NCBI GenBank assembly: GCA_964545895.1 | Contig: CAZJHS010000038.1 | Span: 1 to 27,476, forward strand | DNA length: 27,476 bases | From: UBA6183 sp964545895 | GTDB lineage: Bacteria > Bacteroidota > Bacteroidia > UKL13-3 | Direction of reading: 5' to 3' | Shown: one piece after another, positions 15,829-24,420 of the stretch | How positions within the stretch are numbered: position 1 is the first letter of the stretch | How the letters are laid out: every line of letters begins with the position of its first letter | Notes under the pieces: model-generated | Database searches by the model: none | Seen by the model: the letters and a program-made list of their open reading frames with translations, nothing else | What the model was told of the DNA's origin: nothing | Translations under genes and position numbers: made by a program

Positions 15829-17916
15829 ATGAAAAGAAGCAAATTTGTTGTACCTATTTTAGCATTAGTAGTTGTTGCCATGATTTCGTCATGCGGATCA
15901 TCTAAAAAGAAAGGAAGCATGCAAGCAGCCCGCGCTGCACTTGAAAAAAAGGAATATTCTGTTGCACGTGAAAACTTTCAAGGTGTTTTCAGTACAACTA
16001 AGCAAAAGGACGAAAAAAACGAAGCGGCATTTCAAGCAGCAGAGTGCTACTACATGGCTAACGACATGAAAAATGCTGAAGGATGGTATAGAAGAGCACT
16101 GAATGGAAACCCAGCAAATGCGCAAGCTCAGCTAAAATTGGCTGAAACCATTAAAGCACAAGCTAGATTTACTGATGCTATTGTTGAATACAACAAATAC
16201 AAAAAATTAGACCCTAATAATCCTAAGGTTGACGAGTTGATTCGTGGTTGCGAATTAGCGCTTAAATGGAAAAACGAAAAAACGCGCTACAACGTAGAAA
16301 ACGTAAAGGGCTTAAACAGTAAATGGAGCGACTTTGCTCCTATGTTTTATAAAAAAGAACAAATTTGGTTTACCAGCGATAGAGAAAAAGGTGCTAGTAA
16401 GAAACAGTATGGCTGGACATACAATTTTTATACAGACATTTATAAAGTTGGTTATAAAGTTGACAAGAAAAACCCAAACAACATTAAGTACGAAACACCT
16501 GTTTTAGTTGATAAAGATAAAATTAACTCTGACTACAACGATGGTACTCCAGCCTTTGATAACAAAGGTGGCGTGGTCTACTTTACACAATGTAATGGTA
16601 AAGACGGTAAAGGAAGTTATTGCCGTATTTGGAGTGGTAAATTAGCAGGTCAAGAGTGGACAGAAATTGCCCCATTAGAATTAACGCCAGATTCGTTTAA
16701 CAGCGGACAACCTTCGTTAACTAAGGATAATCAAATTATGTATTTTGCCTCTGATATGCCAGGTGGATTTGGAGGAAAAGATATTTGGTACGCAACTTTT
16801 AGTAAGCGTAGTAAAACTTGGGGCGATCCAGTAAACTTAGGCCCTACTGTAAATACTGATAAAGACGAAGTTTATCCATTTATACATGAAGATGGTACGC
16901 TTTACTTCTCATCAAACGGACATGTAAGCATGGGTGGTATGGATATATTTTTTACCACAGGAGCTGGTACTGATTGGAGTACTCCAGTTAACATGAAAGC
17001 GCCAATAAACTCAGGTGGTGATGATTTTTCAATCATCTTATCAAAAGATAAAGAAAGTGGCTATTTAAGCAGTAATCGCGAAGGCACCAAAGGCCAAGAT
17101 GATATTTGGAGATTCTACATGAACCCATTAATTTTTACATTAAGTGGTGTTGCTCGCGATATGGAAACTCAACAATTGTTATCAAACACAGTAATTACCT
17201 TTACCATGAGTACTGATACTGGTAGAGTTACCGTTAAAACAGATGATAAAGGTTACTATAAAATTAATTTAAAACCTAAAACAGATGTTGAGCTATTTGG
17301 CCAACACGAAGATTATTACGATAGTAAAATTGCGTCTAAAACAACTAAAAACTTAGAAGTATCAACTGACTTAGTACAAGATTTATTATTAAATCCGTTT
17401 AACTACAAAGATGCTATTAGGGTAGAAGGTATTTACTATGATTTGGATAAAGCAAACATCAGACCTGATGCTGCAAAAGTATTAGACTCATTAGTACTTA
17501 ACTTAAAGAAATATCCTAAGTTACGCATTGAGTTAGGTTCGCATACGGATTGTCGTGGAGACTCGGCTTACAATCAAAACTTATCACAAAGACGTGCAGA
17601 TTCGGCCGTTGCTTACATTGTTGCACAAGGAATTGACTCGGCACGTTTAGTTGCAGCTGGATACGGTGAGCGTGTACTTGTGAACGATTGTGCTTGCGAG
17701 GGCTCTTGGGTTAAACGTAACTGTACCGAAGATGAGCACCAGATGAATAGAAGAACAACGGTAACTTTATTAGGTAACGATTACAAACCAAAACCTAAAG
17801 AAATGCCAAAAGCTCCTGTTGATCCTAAAGCTAAACCAGGCACAAAACCAACCGGAACAGGCACTACAGCACCGCGTACTCCGGGTACTCCTACTACGCC
17901 TGCACCAAAAAAATAA
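15829..17916 (+). CDS. PorE-like TPR / beta-propeller / OmpA lipoprotein (695 aa)
   Basis: Outer-membrane lipoprotein probably tied to peptidoglycan. Signal peptide with lipobox ends at Cys22 (MISSC). Then TPR-like repeats (about 30-150), a PD40/WD40-like propeller (about 165-430; blades with WFTSDREKG, YFASDMPGGFGGKDIWY, YFSSNGH), a carboxypeptidase-regulatory-like beta domain (437-525; SGVARDMETQQLL), an OmpA C-terminal domain (535-645; GSHTDCRGD and LSQRRADSAV, the peptidoglycan-binding Asp and Arg region), and a Pro/Lys/Thr-rich tail. This domain order is that of Porphyromonas PorE (PG1058), a T9SS component, which fits a genome with a T9SS cargo protein. Bacteroidota carry several such paralogues, so the T9SS role is inferred. 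ATG 15829 is chosen over the upstream GTG 15781 because it gives the lipoprotein signal. Confidence 0.85.
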   Translation: MKRSKFVVPILALVVVAMISSCGSSKKKGSMQAARAALEKKEYSVARENFQGVFSTTKQKDEKNEAAFQAAECYYMANDMKNAEGWYRRALNGNPANAQAQLKLAETIKAQARFTDAIVEYNKYKKLDPNNPKVDELIRGCELALKWKNEKTRYNVENVKGLNSKWSDFAPMFYKKEQIWFTSDREKGASKKQYGWTYNFYTDIYKVGYKVDKKNPNNIKYETPVLVDKDKINSDYNDGTPAFDNKGGVVYFTQCNGKDGKGSYCRIWSGKLAGQEWTEIAPLELTPDSFNSGQPSLTKDNQIMYFASDMPGGFGGKDIWYATFSKRSKTWGDPVNLGPTVNTDKDEVYPFIHEDGTLYFSSNGHVSMGGMDIFFTTGAGTDWSTPVNMKAPINSGGDDFSIILSKDKESGYLSSNREGTKGQDDIWRFYMNPLIFTLSGVARDMETQQLLSNTVITFTMSTDTGRVTVKTDDKGYYKINLKPKTDVELFGQHEDYYDSKIASKTTKNLEVSTDLVQDLLLNPFNYKDAIRVEGIYYDLDKANIRPDAAKVLDSLVLNLKKYPKLRIELGSHTDCRGDSAYNQNLSQRRADSAVAYIVAQGIDSARLVAAGYGERVLVNDCACEGSWVKRNCTEDEHQMNRRTTVTLLGNDYKPKPKEMPKAPVDPKAKPGTKPTGTGTTAPRTPGTPTTPAPKK

Positions 17917-17934
17917 CATCAAAATATATTATAC

Positions 17935-17968
17935 AAACCGCCTTAATGCTAAATTAAGGCGGTTTTTT
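17935..17968 (+). terminator. Terminator after the PorE-like gene
   Basis: A 12-bp stem (17935-17946 with 17954-17965, AAACCGCCTTAA/TTAAGGCGGTTT) with a 7-nt loop and a T-run, 18 bp after the stop. It separates this gene from the next lipoprotein. Confidence 0.9.
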
Positions 17969-18010
17969 AATGCAGTTATTTTACCTTGTAATCCAATTAA
18001 ATTCATTAGC

Positions 18011-18598
18011 ATGAAATTGAACTACTTTTTATCGTTTTGCTTACTGCTATTATTGGCTAGTTGCTCGCAACAAAAATTTGCTTTCAGACATACAGTACAC
18101 GTAAAAAACAATCAGCCAAAAACAACTGATGTGGTAGAACAAAAACACACGACCACATTACTTAACGCGCGTAGTATGAGTTTGCCTAATGCTGTAACTA
18201 GCTTACCCCAAAAAATGGAATTGAGCCATGTAAGGGAAATTGCAAGCAGTTATGCAGTTAATAAACCAACCACTTTACTTACTGATACCTTAAAAAAGAA
18301 GTATAAGTTTGATACAGAGGTAACCAAACCTACCGAGGGGAAAAATGGAGCCAACTCTTCTTCACTAGGAGAAAGCAGCCAGTATGATAGCGCAGCTGTT
18401 GCAGGCTTTGTGTTTGGTATTTTAGGTTGGTTTTATTTAATAACAGCAATACCTGGTTTTATATATAGCCTTAAAGGATTAAAATCGAAAAAGAACCACG
18501 GATTAGCTGTTGCAGGCTTGGTATTAAGTTCTATTTTTTTAGCAATACTTGCACTTTTTATCATCGTCATTGTTTTAATTATAGCCACTTATAATTAA
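18011..18598 (+). CDS. Lipoprotein with C-terminal DUF4190-like membrane domain (195 aa)
   Basis: Function unknown. The N-terminus MKLNYFLSF...LLASC is a lipoprotein signal with Cys18. A polar middle part (20-125) has no recognised motif. The C-terminus (about 130-193) has two hydrophobic helices around GLKSKKNHGLAVAGLVLS, the pattern of DUF4190 membrane domains. A lipid anchor plus two transmembrane helices is unusual, though seen in Bacteroidota DUF4190 proteins. The long frame from 17819 overlaps the previous gene and the terminator, so ATG 18011 is taken as the start. It lies between a terminator and gpsA. Confidence 0.8.
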   Translation: MKLNYFLSFCLLLLLASCSQQKFAFRHTVHVKNNQPKTTDVVEQKHTTTLLNARSMSLPNAVTSLPQKMELSHVREIASSYAVNKPTTLLTDTLKKKYKFDTEVTKPTEGKNGANSSSLGESSQYDSAAVAGFVFGILGWFYLITAIPGFIYSLKGLKSKKNHGLAVAGLVLSSIFLAILALFIIVIVLIIATYN

Positions 18599-18613
18599 CC
18601 TATTTAACTCAAA

Positions 18614-18644
18614 TTTCTGCTCTACCAGTAATTTATTACCTTCG
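18614..18644 (+). promoter_or_regulatory. gpsA promoter with near-leaderless start
   Basis: TTTC (18614-18617) is followed after 19 nt by TACCTTCG (18637-18644), one base from TAnnTTTG. The -7 box ends only 5 nt before ATG 18650, so the transcript would start at or next to the start codon. Confidence 0.55.
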
Positions 18645-18649
18645 CTCAC

Positions 18650-19678
18650 ATGAATATGAATTTACCTAAAAACATTGCAGTACTTGGTGGTGGAAGTTGG
18701 GGAACAGCCATTGTAAAAATGCTTACCGAACAACTTAGAAACCAAACAGGTAATATTAATAAACTACAATGGTGGCTGCGCAAACAAGAAACAGTTGATT
18801 TTGTAAACACCAATAGACACAATCCTAGTTACATTAGTTCGGTTGAGATACATCCCAATTTAATTGAAGTAACTGCAGATTTAAAACACGTACTGCAAAC
18901 TGCAGATTTAATTGTGTTGGCTGTACCATCGGCATTTTTAAAAGATGCATTAAGTGTACTTACACCCGAAGATTTTAAAGGCAAGTATATTGTATCGGCT
19001 ATTAAAGGATTGCTGCCTCATAGCAAGCAAATTGTAGCCGATTTTATGATGGAAGAATTTCATGTTCCTCACGAAAATTTATTGGTGATATCAGGACCAT
19101 GCCATGCAGAGGAGGTTGCTGCCGAAAAACTTTCATACCTAACCATTGCTGGTAAAAACAGTGAGGTAACCAAGCACTTCGCCTCACTTATGGCATGCAG
19201 GTATATTCGTACTATTATTTCTGAAGACATTACAGGTACCGAGTATGGTGCAGTACTTAAAAATATTTATGCTGTAGCTAGTGGTATTTGCCACGGTGTG
19301 GGTTATGGCGATAATTTTCAGGCGGTATTAATAAGCAATGCCATTCGCGAAATGGAAGCCTTTTTGTTTAAAGTGCACGCACATCCGCGCGAAATTAACC
19401 ATTCGGCTTACTTAGGCGATTTATTGGTTACATCCTATTCGCAACATAGCCGCAACCGTACCTTTGGCAATATGCTTGGCAAGGGCTACTCGGTAAAATC
19501 GGCACAATTAGAAATGAACATGATTGCCGAAGGATATTATGCAACCAAAAGTATGTACGAGCTAAATGCTGAACAATTACACATTGATATGCCTATTGCC
19601 GAAGCCGTTTACAACATAATATATAACAACAAACCAGCTAAGGCTGAAATTGAAAAACTGAGCACTAAACTCATTTAA
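18650..19678 (+). CDS. gpsA: NAD(P)-dependent glycerol-3-phosphate dehydrogenase (342 aa)
   Basis: Makes sn-glycerol 3-phosphate from dihydroxyacetone phosphate for phospholipid synthesis, in the cytoplasm. The N-terminal Rossmann motif is GGGSWGTA (13-20). SGPCHAEEVA matches the family GPxxAxE signature, and K204 in AVLKNIYAVASG is at the catalytic lysine position. The C-terminal helical domain has HSAYLGDLLVT and SRNRTFGNMLGKG. Length is normal. A second ATG at 18656 is an alternative start two codons in. It is followed after 23 bp by an AhpD-like gene, so the two likely form an operon. Confidence 0.96.
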   Translation: MNMNLPKNIAVLGGGSWGTAIVKMLTEQLRNQTGNINKLQWWLRKQETVDFVNTNRHNPSYISSVEIHPNLIEVTADLKHVLQTADLIVLAVPSAFLKDALSVLTPEDFKGKYIVSAIKGLLPHSKQIVADFMMEEFHVPHENLLVISGPCHAEEVAAEKLSYLTIAGKNSEVTKHFASLMACRYIRTIISEDITGTEYGAVLKNIYAVASGICHGVGYGDNFQAVLISNAIREMEAFLFKVHAHPREINHSAYLGDLLVTSYSQHSRNRTFGNMLGKGYSVKSAQLEMNMIAEGYYATKSMYELNAEQLHIDMPIAEAVYNIIYNNKPAKAEIEKLSTKLI

Positions 19679-19701
19679 AAAATAGCACCCCGTTTATCAT
19701 C

Positions 19702-20055
19702 ATGAGTACTGAAAAAAATATTGTTGACGAGTTTAACGACTACCGCACAAAAATGAACGAGAAGATTTTAGCCGAAGATAATTTGGTGCTAAAACGCTTG
19801 TTTAATTTAGATACCAATACTTATGAAGCGGGAGCATTATCAACCCAAACCAAAGAAATGCTTGGATTAGTGGCAAGCATGGTGTTGCGTTGCGATGATT
19901 GCATAAAATACCATTTAGGTAAGTGTAAAGAACAAGGAATAACCACTGCACAAATTTTTGAAATTTTTGCAGTGGCTAATATTGTTGGCGGTACTATTGT
20001 AATACCGCACACGCGCAGAGCTGCCGAATATTGGGAAGCGCTGAATAAAATTTAG
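19702..20055 (+). CDS. AhpD-like carboxymuconolactone decarboxylase family protein (117 aa)
   Basis: Small cytoplasmic protein of the CMD/AhpD fold. The CxxCxxxH motif is complete: C64, C67 and H71 in RCDDCIKYH. In AhpD these residues carry out disulfide-based peroxidase chemistry; here a redox or peroxide-defence role is likely but the partner is unknown, and no AhpC is nearby. The helical pattern (TKEMLGLVASMVLR, AQIFEIFAVANIVGG) fits the family. It is 23 bp behind gpsA. Its stop codon overlaps the stop of the convergent membrane protein gene (shared bases 20052-20055). Confidence 0.88.
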   Translation: MSTEKNIVDEFNDYRTKMNEKILAEDNLVLKRLFNLDTNTYEAGALSTQTKEMLGLVASMVLRCDDCIKYHLGKCKEQGITTAQIFEIFAVANIVGGTIVIPHTRRAAEYWEALNKI

Positions 20056-20492
20056 TTAGTTAATTTATCCCAAGGTACACGAGATAAAATAAGTACAAAA
20101 CCAATGGTAAAAAACACCAATGCTTTTTTGTGCTTAGCAGCTGCATCAGCTTGCTTTTTGCTAATAATACGTCCTACCTGTACAAGTACCACTGCAATAA
20201 TCATAATAGAGATGTGTTCAACTGCAACAAAACGTAACTCGGGATTTTTCATTGCCTCAGACATGCCAATTTGAAATGCAGCATTAACCTTGTCACTAAT
20301 AAAGTACAAAATTAAACCCAACAATAATTGCAAATGACATGTGCCTAAAAATATGGCATGTGCAATGTTTTCTTGTTTAGTAAAATCGCGTTTGTGCATT
20401 ACACCTAATGCAGATTTTGTGATGGCATACAAGCCGGCTAATAATACCGCGTAGCCAGTGTAATGATGTAAATGAAGTAATGGAGCGTACAT
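20052..20492 (-). CDS. Small four-helix membrane protein, 'cytochrome B'-like (146 aa)
   Basis: Integral inner-membrane protein with about four helices (10-27, 45-65, 88-106, 120-138). Conserved-looking histidines (LHLHHYTG at 7-11, the GTCHLQLLLGL helix, AVEHISIM) suggest haem or quinone contact. Related Bacteroidota proteins with LLHLHSG, HIQLVLGL and VEHISMM patterns are often labelled cytochrome B, but a haem role is not proven. A TTATTTTG box at 20522-20515 may serve as its -7 element. It is convergent with the AhpD-like gene with overlapping stop codons, and divergent from comEC. Confidence 0.8.
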   Translation of the reverse strand: MYAPLLHLHHYTGYAVLLAGLYAITKSALGVMHKRDFTKQENIAHAIFLGTCHLQLLLGLILYFISDKVNAAFQIGMSEAMKNPELRFVAVEHISIMIIAVVLVQVGRIISKKQADAAAKHKKALVFFTIGFVLILSRVPWDKLTN

Positions 20493-20596
20493 GTGTGTTT
20501 AAGTTTAAAGCATGCAAAATAACTTTCCTGCTGTAAATTTTAATGTAAAATATTCCACATAAGTATTATTTTGGTACTACCTATAATAAACCTAAC

Positions 20597-22654
20597 GTGC
20601 AACAAACCTTCTGGCATAAAGTCCCTATGGTACGCATACTCCTTGCCTTTGCAACAGGAATTGGCGTTTCTATGTTTTACCCCTTTAGTTTTAAATTAGT
20701 TGGCGCTTACTTTTTACTAAGTTTACTGCTGTTTATTTTTTTACCTAAACTTTTTGGTGCATACCAACAAAGGTGGTTCTCAGGCATAGCAGCATTGTTT
20801 CTGTTTTTCTTTGCAGGCATACTGGTGCACTTGGTGCAAAATCCGTTGTTCCGTAGCAATCATTTTAGCCACGCCTTGGCAGTAACAAAATATGTGGTAA
20901 TGGTTGATGAAGAGCCTGTACAAAAATCACACTCGTATAAAATGCGTACCAGGGTTATGCAGTTTATCAATACCTCGGCTAAACAAGTGCCTGCTACCGG
21001 AAATATTTTGGTATACATCAATAAAAACAACCTTACTAAACTACCTAGCTATGGTGATGTTTTGGTACTTGATGCTACAGATGTACGTGAGGTGCCACCA
21101 CCAAAAAATCCATTTGAGTTTGATTATAAAAGGTACTTAGCATTTAACCACATCTATCATCAAACCTATTTAAAGCAAGAGCAACTTGTTTTTGCTGATG
21201 TAAATAATGGCAGCATTATTTACAAACAGATTTACAGCATACAGCATTATTTTAAAGCGGTACTAAACATGTACATACAAACACCTACCGAAATTGGAGT
21301 AGCACAAGCTTTACTGTATGGTTTTGATGATGATATTGATGAGCAAACCATGAGTGCTTATGCAAATACGGGTACATTGCATGTGTTAGCGGTTTCGGGC
21401 ATGCATGTAGGGATTATCTTTTTTATACTAAGCAAGGTGTTGTTTTTTATGAATAAGAACAAAAAACTGCTGCTATCAAAACGCCTAATAATTATTGCTT
21501 GCCTGTGGATTTATTCTGCCCTTTGTGGTTTATCGCCAAGTATTTTAAGGGCCACGGTAATGTTTACCTTTATTATTTCGGCCGATATTTTAGACCGCAG
21601 AAGCAATATCTATAACACCTTAGCTGCCTCCTGTTTTACCCTGCTATGCGTAGATGCTAATATGCTGGCCAATGTGGGATTTCAGTTAAGCTACATGGCA
21701 GTAATTGGCATTGTATTTATACAACCGCTAATTTATAAATGGTATGTACCACCAAATTGGTTAATTGATCAAATTTGGAAAATTACCTCCGTATCTATTG
21801 CGGCACAACTTGCTACTAGCCCTATTGGTATTTTATATTTTCATCAATTTCCTAATTGCTTTTTATTTTCTAACCTGCTTATTATTCCTTTAACAACTGT
21901 TATTTTATATGCTTGTATTGGACTTTTACTAGTATCAAAAATTACTGCCATAGCACAAGTTGTTGGTACGGCTACTAAGTATGTTATTATGTTTACCAAC
22001 TGGCTGGTTATGCAGGTTGAGGATGTGCCGTATGCTTATGTAAATGGCCTACAGATAAGTATATTTCAGAGTATACTTATGTACCTGCTGTTTTTGTGTC
22101 TTATCTTTTATTTTATGTACCAATACAGCTGGTTATTTAAAGCAAGTTTAATGGCACTGCTCTATTTTATTTGCATCAATGCCTATCAAAACATTACCCA
22201 GCACCAACAAAAGGCCGCATGGGTTTATAGTATAAATAATAGCAATGCTATACAATTGGTAAATGGTACACATGCCGTACTTTTATTAGATAGTAATGTA
22301 CGATACGATAAACAAAAGTTTAAATTCCACTTGCAACAACACGTTTGGCAAATAGGTGTTGAAACCATTGATACCCTCACTCCTACTGCCAATTGGCAAC
22401 AAATAAAAATGGCTAACACTACAATTTTACTTGCAGGAAAACAAAAATACGCACCACACTATACCAACCCCGATTATTTAATAATACGCCATCCATTGCC
22501 CGTTACTTTGCTTGTACAAGTAAACCCTAAGCAAGTAATTATTAGCGGATCGTTAAAGCCTTTTTACAGTAAAGAAATAGAAACCTTTTGCCAACAAAAA
22601 AATATTCCGGTACACCATGTAACTAATTCCGGAGCTTTTAATTTATCATTGTAG
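20597..22654 (+). CDS. comEC: ComEC/Rec2 family DNA-uptake channel (685 aa)
   Basis: Inner-membrane channel that passes single-stranded DNA in natural transformation. N-terminal hydrophobic segments are followed by the soluble DUF4131-type domain (about 100-195), then the Competence core, whose signature HVLAVSGMHVGII begins near residue 262, with several membrane helices to about 535. The C-terminal 150 residues (AWVYSINNSNAIQLV...) look like a reduced metallo-beta-lactamase-like part without the usual HxHxDH, as in many Bacteroidota homologues. The start is GTG 20597; ATG 20627 is an alternative. Its stop is one base before the crotonase ATG, so translation is probably coupled. Other competence genes are not in the window. 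Confidence 0.92.
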   Translation: MQQTFWHKVPMVRILLAFATGIGVSMFYPFSFKLVGAYFLLSLLLFIFLPKLFGAYQQRWFSGIAALFLFFFAGILVHLVQNPLFRSNHFSHALAVTKYVVMVDEEPVQKSHSYKMRTRVMQFINTSAKQVPATGNILVYINKNNLTKLPSYGDVLVLDATDVREVPPPKNPFEFDYKRYLAFNHIYHQTYLKQEQLVFADVNNGSIIYKQIYSIQHYFKAVLNMYIQTPTEIGVAQALLYGFDDDIDEQTMSAYANTGTLHVLAVSGMHVGIIFFILSKVLFFMNKNKKLLLSKRLIIIACLWIYSALCGLSPSILRATVMFTFIISADILDRRSNIYNTLAASCFTLLCVDANMLANVGFQLSYMAVIGIVFIQPLIYKWYVPPNWLIDQIWKITSVSIAAQLATSPIGILYFHQFPNCFLFSNLLIIPLTTVILYACIGLLLVSKITAIAQVVGTATKYVIMFTNWLVMQVEDVPYAYVNGLQISIFQSILMYLLFLCLIFYFMYQYSWLFKASLMALLYFICINAYQNITQHQQKAAWVYSINNSNAIQLVNGTHAVLLLDSNVRYDKQKFKFHLQQHVWQIGVETIDTLTPTANWQQIKMANTTILLAGKQKYAPHYTNPDYLIIRHPLPVTLLVQVNPKQVIISGSLKPFYSKEIETFCQQKNIPVHHVTNSGAFNLSL

Positions 22655-22655
22655 C

Positions 22656-23432
22656 ATGAGCGATTTAGTACTTTACGAAGTAAAAGAACGAGTAGGTTAT
22701 ATTACCTTAAACAGACCCGAAAAACGCAATGCGTTAAGTTACGAAATGGTGAGCGAAATTAAGCTTGCCTTTATGAAAGCAGAAGCTGATGCTGATTGCA
22801 AAATAATTGTAATTAAAGGCAGCGGTGAAGCATTTTGTGCAGGTGCTGATTTGGCTTATTTACAACAACTACAAACCAATACTTTTGAAGAAAACTTAGC
22901 CGACTCGCGCCATTTAATGGAGTTGTTTCAGTTTATTTACCACAGCCATAAAGTGGTTATATCGCAAATAAGCGGACCAGCATTAGCTGGTGGTTGCGGC
23001 TTAGCAACTGTGTGCGATTTTAGTTTTGCAACACCACAAAGTACCTTTGGTTATACCGAAGTAAAAATAGGCTTTGTGCCTGCTATTGTTATGGTATTTT
23101 TGGTACGTAAAGTGGCCGAAAAAACTGCACGCCAATTGCTACTTACGGGTGATGTATTTGATGCGCAAAAAGCACTTAACTATGGTTTGATAAACGAAAT
23201 TGTAGAAGCTGATGCCTTGGATGAAACTGTATTTAAGTTTGCCCAAAAACTTTGTAAGCAAGCCTCTGCACAATCGCTTGGATTAGTAAAAGAAATGCTA
23301 GCCAATGTACAAAGCATGGAAGTAAACAGTGCTTTAAATTATGCTGCACAAACTAATGCAAAAGCACGTGCAACTGATGACTGTAAAAAAGGAATTGCTG
23401 CTTTTTTAAATAAAGAAAAACTTACTTGGTAA
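22656..23432 (+). CDS. Enoyl-CoA hydratase/isomerase family protein (258 aa)
   Basis: Crotonase-fold enzyme acting on an acyl-CoA. GEAFCAGADLAYL (57-69) and ISGPALAGGCGLATVCDF (105-122) form the oxyanion hole. The first catalytic glutamate of classical enoyl-CoA hydratase (E144 in rat) is G115 here; the second (E164) is kept as E135 in FGYTEVKIGF. This one-Glu pattern with the GFVPAIV motif resembles bacterial methylglutaconyl-CoA hydratase (LiuC-type, leucine breakdown), but the substrate cannot be fixed from sequence. No leucine pathway genes are adjacent. It begins one base after the comEC stop. It ends 4 bp from the stop of the convergent MerR gene. Confidence 0.9.
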   Translation: MSDLVLYEVKERVGYITLNRPEKRNALSYEMVSEIKLAFMKAEADADCKIIVIKGSGEAFCAGADLAYLQQLQTNTFEENLADSRHLMELFQFIYHSHKVVISQISGPALAGGCGLATVCDFSFATPQSTFGYTEVKIGFVPAIVMVFLVRKVAEKTARQLLLTGDVFDAQKALNYGLINEIVEADALDETVFKFAQKLCKQASAQSLGLVKEMLANVQSMEVNSALNYAAQTNAKARATDDCKKGIAAFLNKEKLTW

Positions 23433-23436
23433 GTGC

Positions 23437-24339
23437 TTAATTGTTATTGTTTGATAAGCTATCAACCAACGTAATAAAATTATTCATATGCCTAATTAAG
23501 CGAGCATTGTTTGGCATTACCAAATTACCATCAAACTGCATACCTGCTAACAGCAATGTGGCTGTTGGCCAAATAGAAGCCAATTGATCAACAAATTTTT
23601 GTTTATCAATATTTAAGTGCGAAGCCGTTAACTGTGTAAGTATAAAATCGGGTTTAATGTCTTTAAACGCGTCTTGTAAATCAACCAACGGTACTTCTTG
23701 CCCTAAATATAAAACATCGTGGCCACGGCTGCGGCACAAGTAATTGGCAAACAAAAGACCTATAGAGTGTTGCTCGTGCTCGGGTAAAAACAATAAAAAA
23801 CGTTTCCTGTTTTCTGTAAATCGGCCCACATGGCCATCAATAGCTACGTATAATTTTTGGGTGATGATGTTAGTTGCAAAATGCTCGTGCGATGGTTGTA
23901 TAGAACCCACTTGCCACAACAACCCAATTTCAACCAAAAACGGAAACACCAAATTAACCATTGTTAATTCTACTCCGTGTTGTATAATGTGGGTGGTTAG
24001 CACTTTATGAAATCCATACTCATCATAAGAAAGCATGTTGGATACCAAACTTTTAACGTGGTTATCAGATTGATGAGAAGGTTGTGCTGATGAATTTAAT
24101 CGAACAATAGCCTCATTTATCTGCTCCTTGCTCATTTTAGCAATTTCAGAAATTTTGGTACCGTTTTTATTTAAAATGCTAATGTTAATGATAAACCTTA
24201 AGTCATCATCATCATAATATCTAATATTGGTTTCGGTACGTTTAGGCGTAATAATGCCGTAGCGCTGCTCCCAAATACGCAACGTATGGCTTTTAATACC
24301 CGATACTGCTTCTATATCTTTAATTGAAAAAATACTCAC
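23437..24339 (-). CDS. MerR-type regulator with cobalamin-binding domain, CarH/LitR-like (300 aa)
   Basis: Probable light- or B12-sensing transcription factor. MerR HTH at 3-70 (SIKDIEAVSGIKSHTLRIWE, RYYDDDDLR); helical bundle about 95-170; Rossmann-like B12 domain about 178-290. The CarH cap motif W-x9-E-H is exact (W142, E152, H153), and HSIG at 191-194 supplies the likely lower axial histidine H191. The residue after W142 is Q143, whereas Thermus CarH has a histidine (H132) that binds cobalt after photolysis. In known members dark DNA binding represses carotenoid or photoprotection genes. It diverges from a TIGR01777 epimerase with 81 bp between, containing an inverted repeat. No carotenoid gene is in the window. 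Confidence 0.88.
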   Translation of the reverse strand: MSIFSIKDIEAVSGIKSHTLRIWEQRYGIITPKRTETNIRYYDDDDLRFIINISILNKNGTKISEIAKMSKEQINEAIVRLNSSAQPSHQSDNHVKSLVSNMLSYDEYGFHKVLTTHIIQHGVELTMVNLVFPFLVEIGLLWQVGSIQPSHEHFATNIITQKLYVAIDGHVGRFTENRKRFLLFLPEHEQHSIGLLFANYLCRSRGHDVLYLGQEVPLVDLQDAFKDIKPDFILTQLTASHLNIDKQKFVDQLASIWPTATLLLAGMQFDGNLVMPNNARLIRHMNNFITLVDSLSNNNN

Positions 24340-24374
24340 GCTTCCGTTCCTCTGTTATAAAAAATACTATCTTA

Positions 24375-24382
24375 CAAACATA
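24375..24382 (-). promoter_or_regulatory. -7 box of the CarH-like gene
   Basis: On the minus strand TATGTTTG (24382-24375) is a perfect TAnnTTTG. The nearest good TTG upstream is at 24409-24407, giving a 24-nt spacer, longer than usual; long spacers are typical of MerR-controlled promoters. Start would be near 24370, about 30 nt before ATG 24339. Confidence 0.5.
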
Positions 24383-24392
24383 TCAATAAACA

Positions 24393-24414
24393 ATTTGTTT
24401 TATAAGCAACAAAT
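24393..24414. promoter_or_regulatory. Inverted repeat between the CarH-like and TIGR01777 genes
   Basis: ATTTGTT (24393-24399) and AACAAAT (24408-24414) are perfect 7-bp inverted arms with an 8-bp spacer. They end 6 bp before ATG 24421 and overlap the TTG of the MerR gene promoter. This is a plausible operator for the CarH-like regulator acting on both genes. Confidence 0.5.
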
Positions 24415-24420
24415 AAACTT

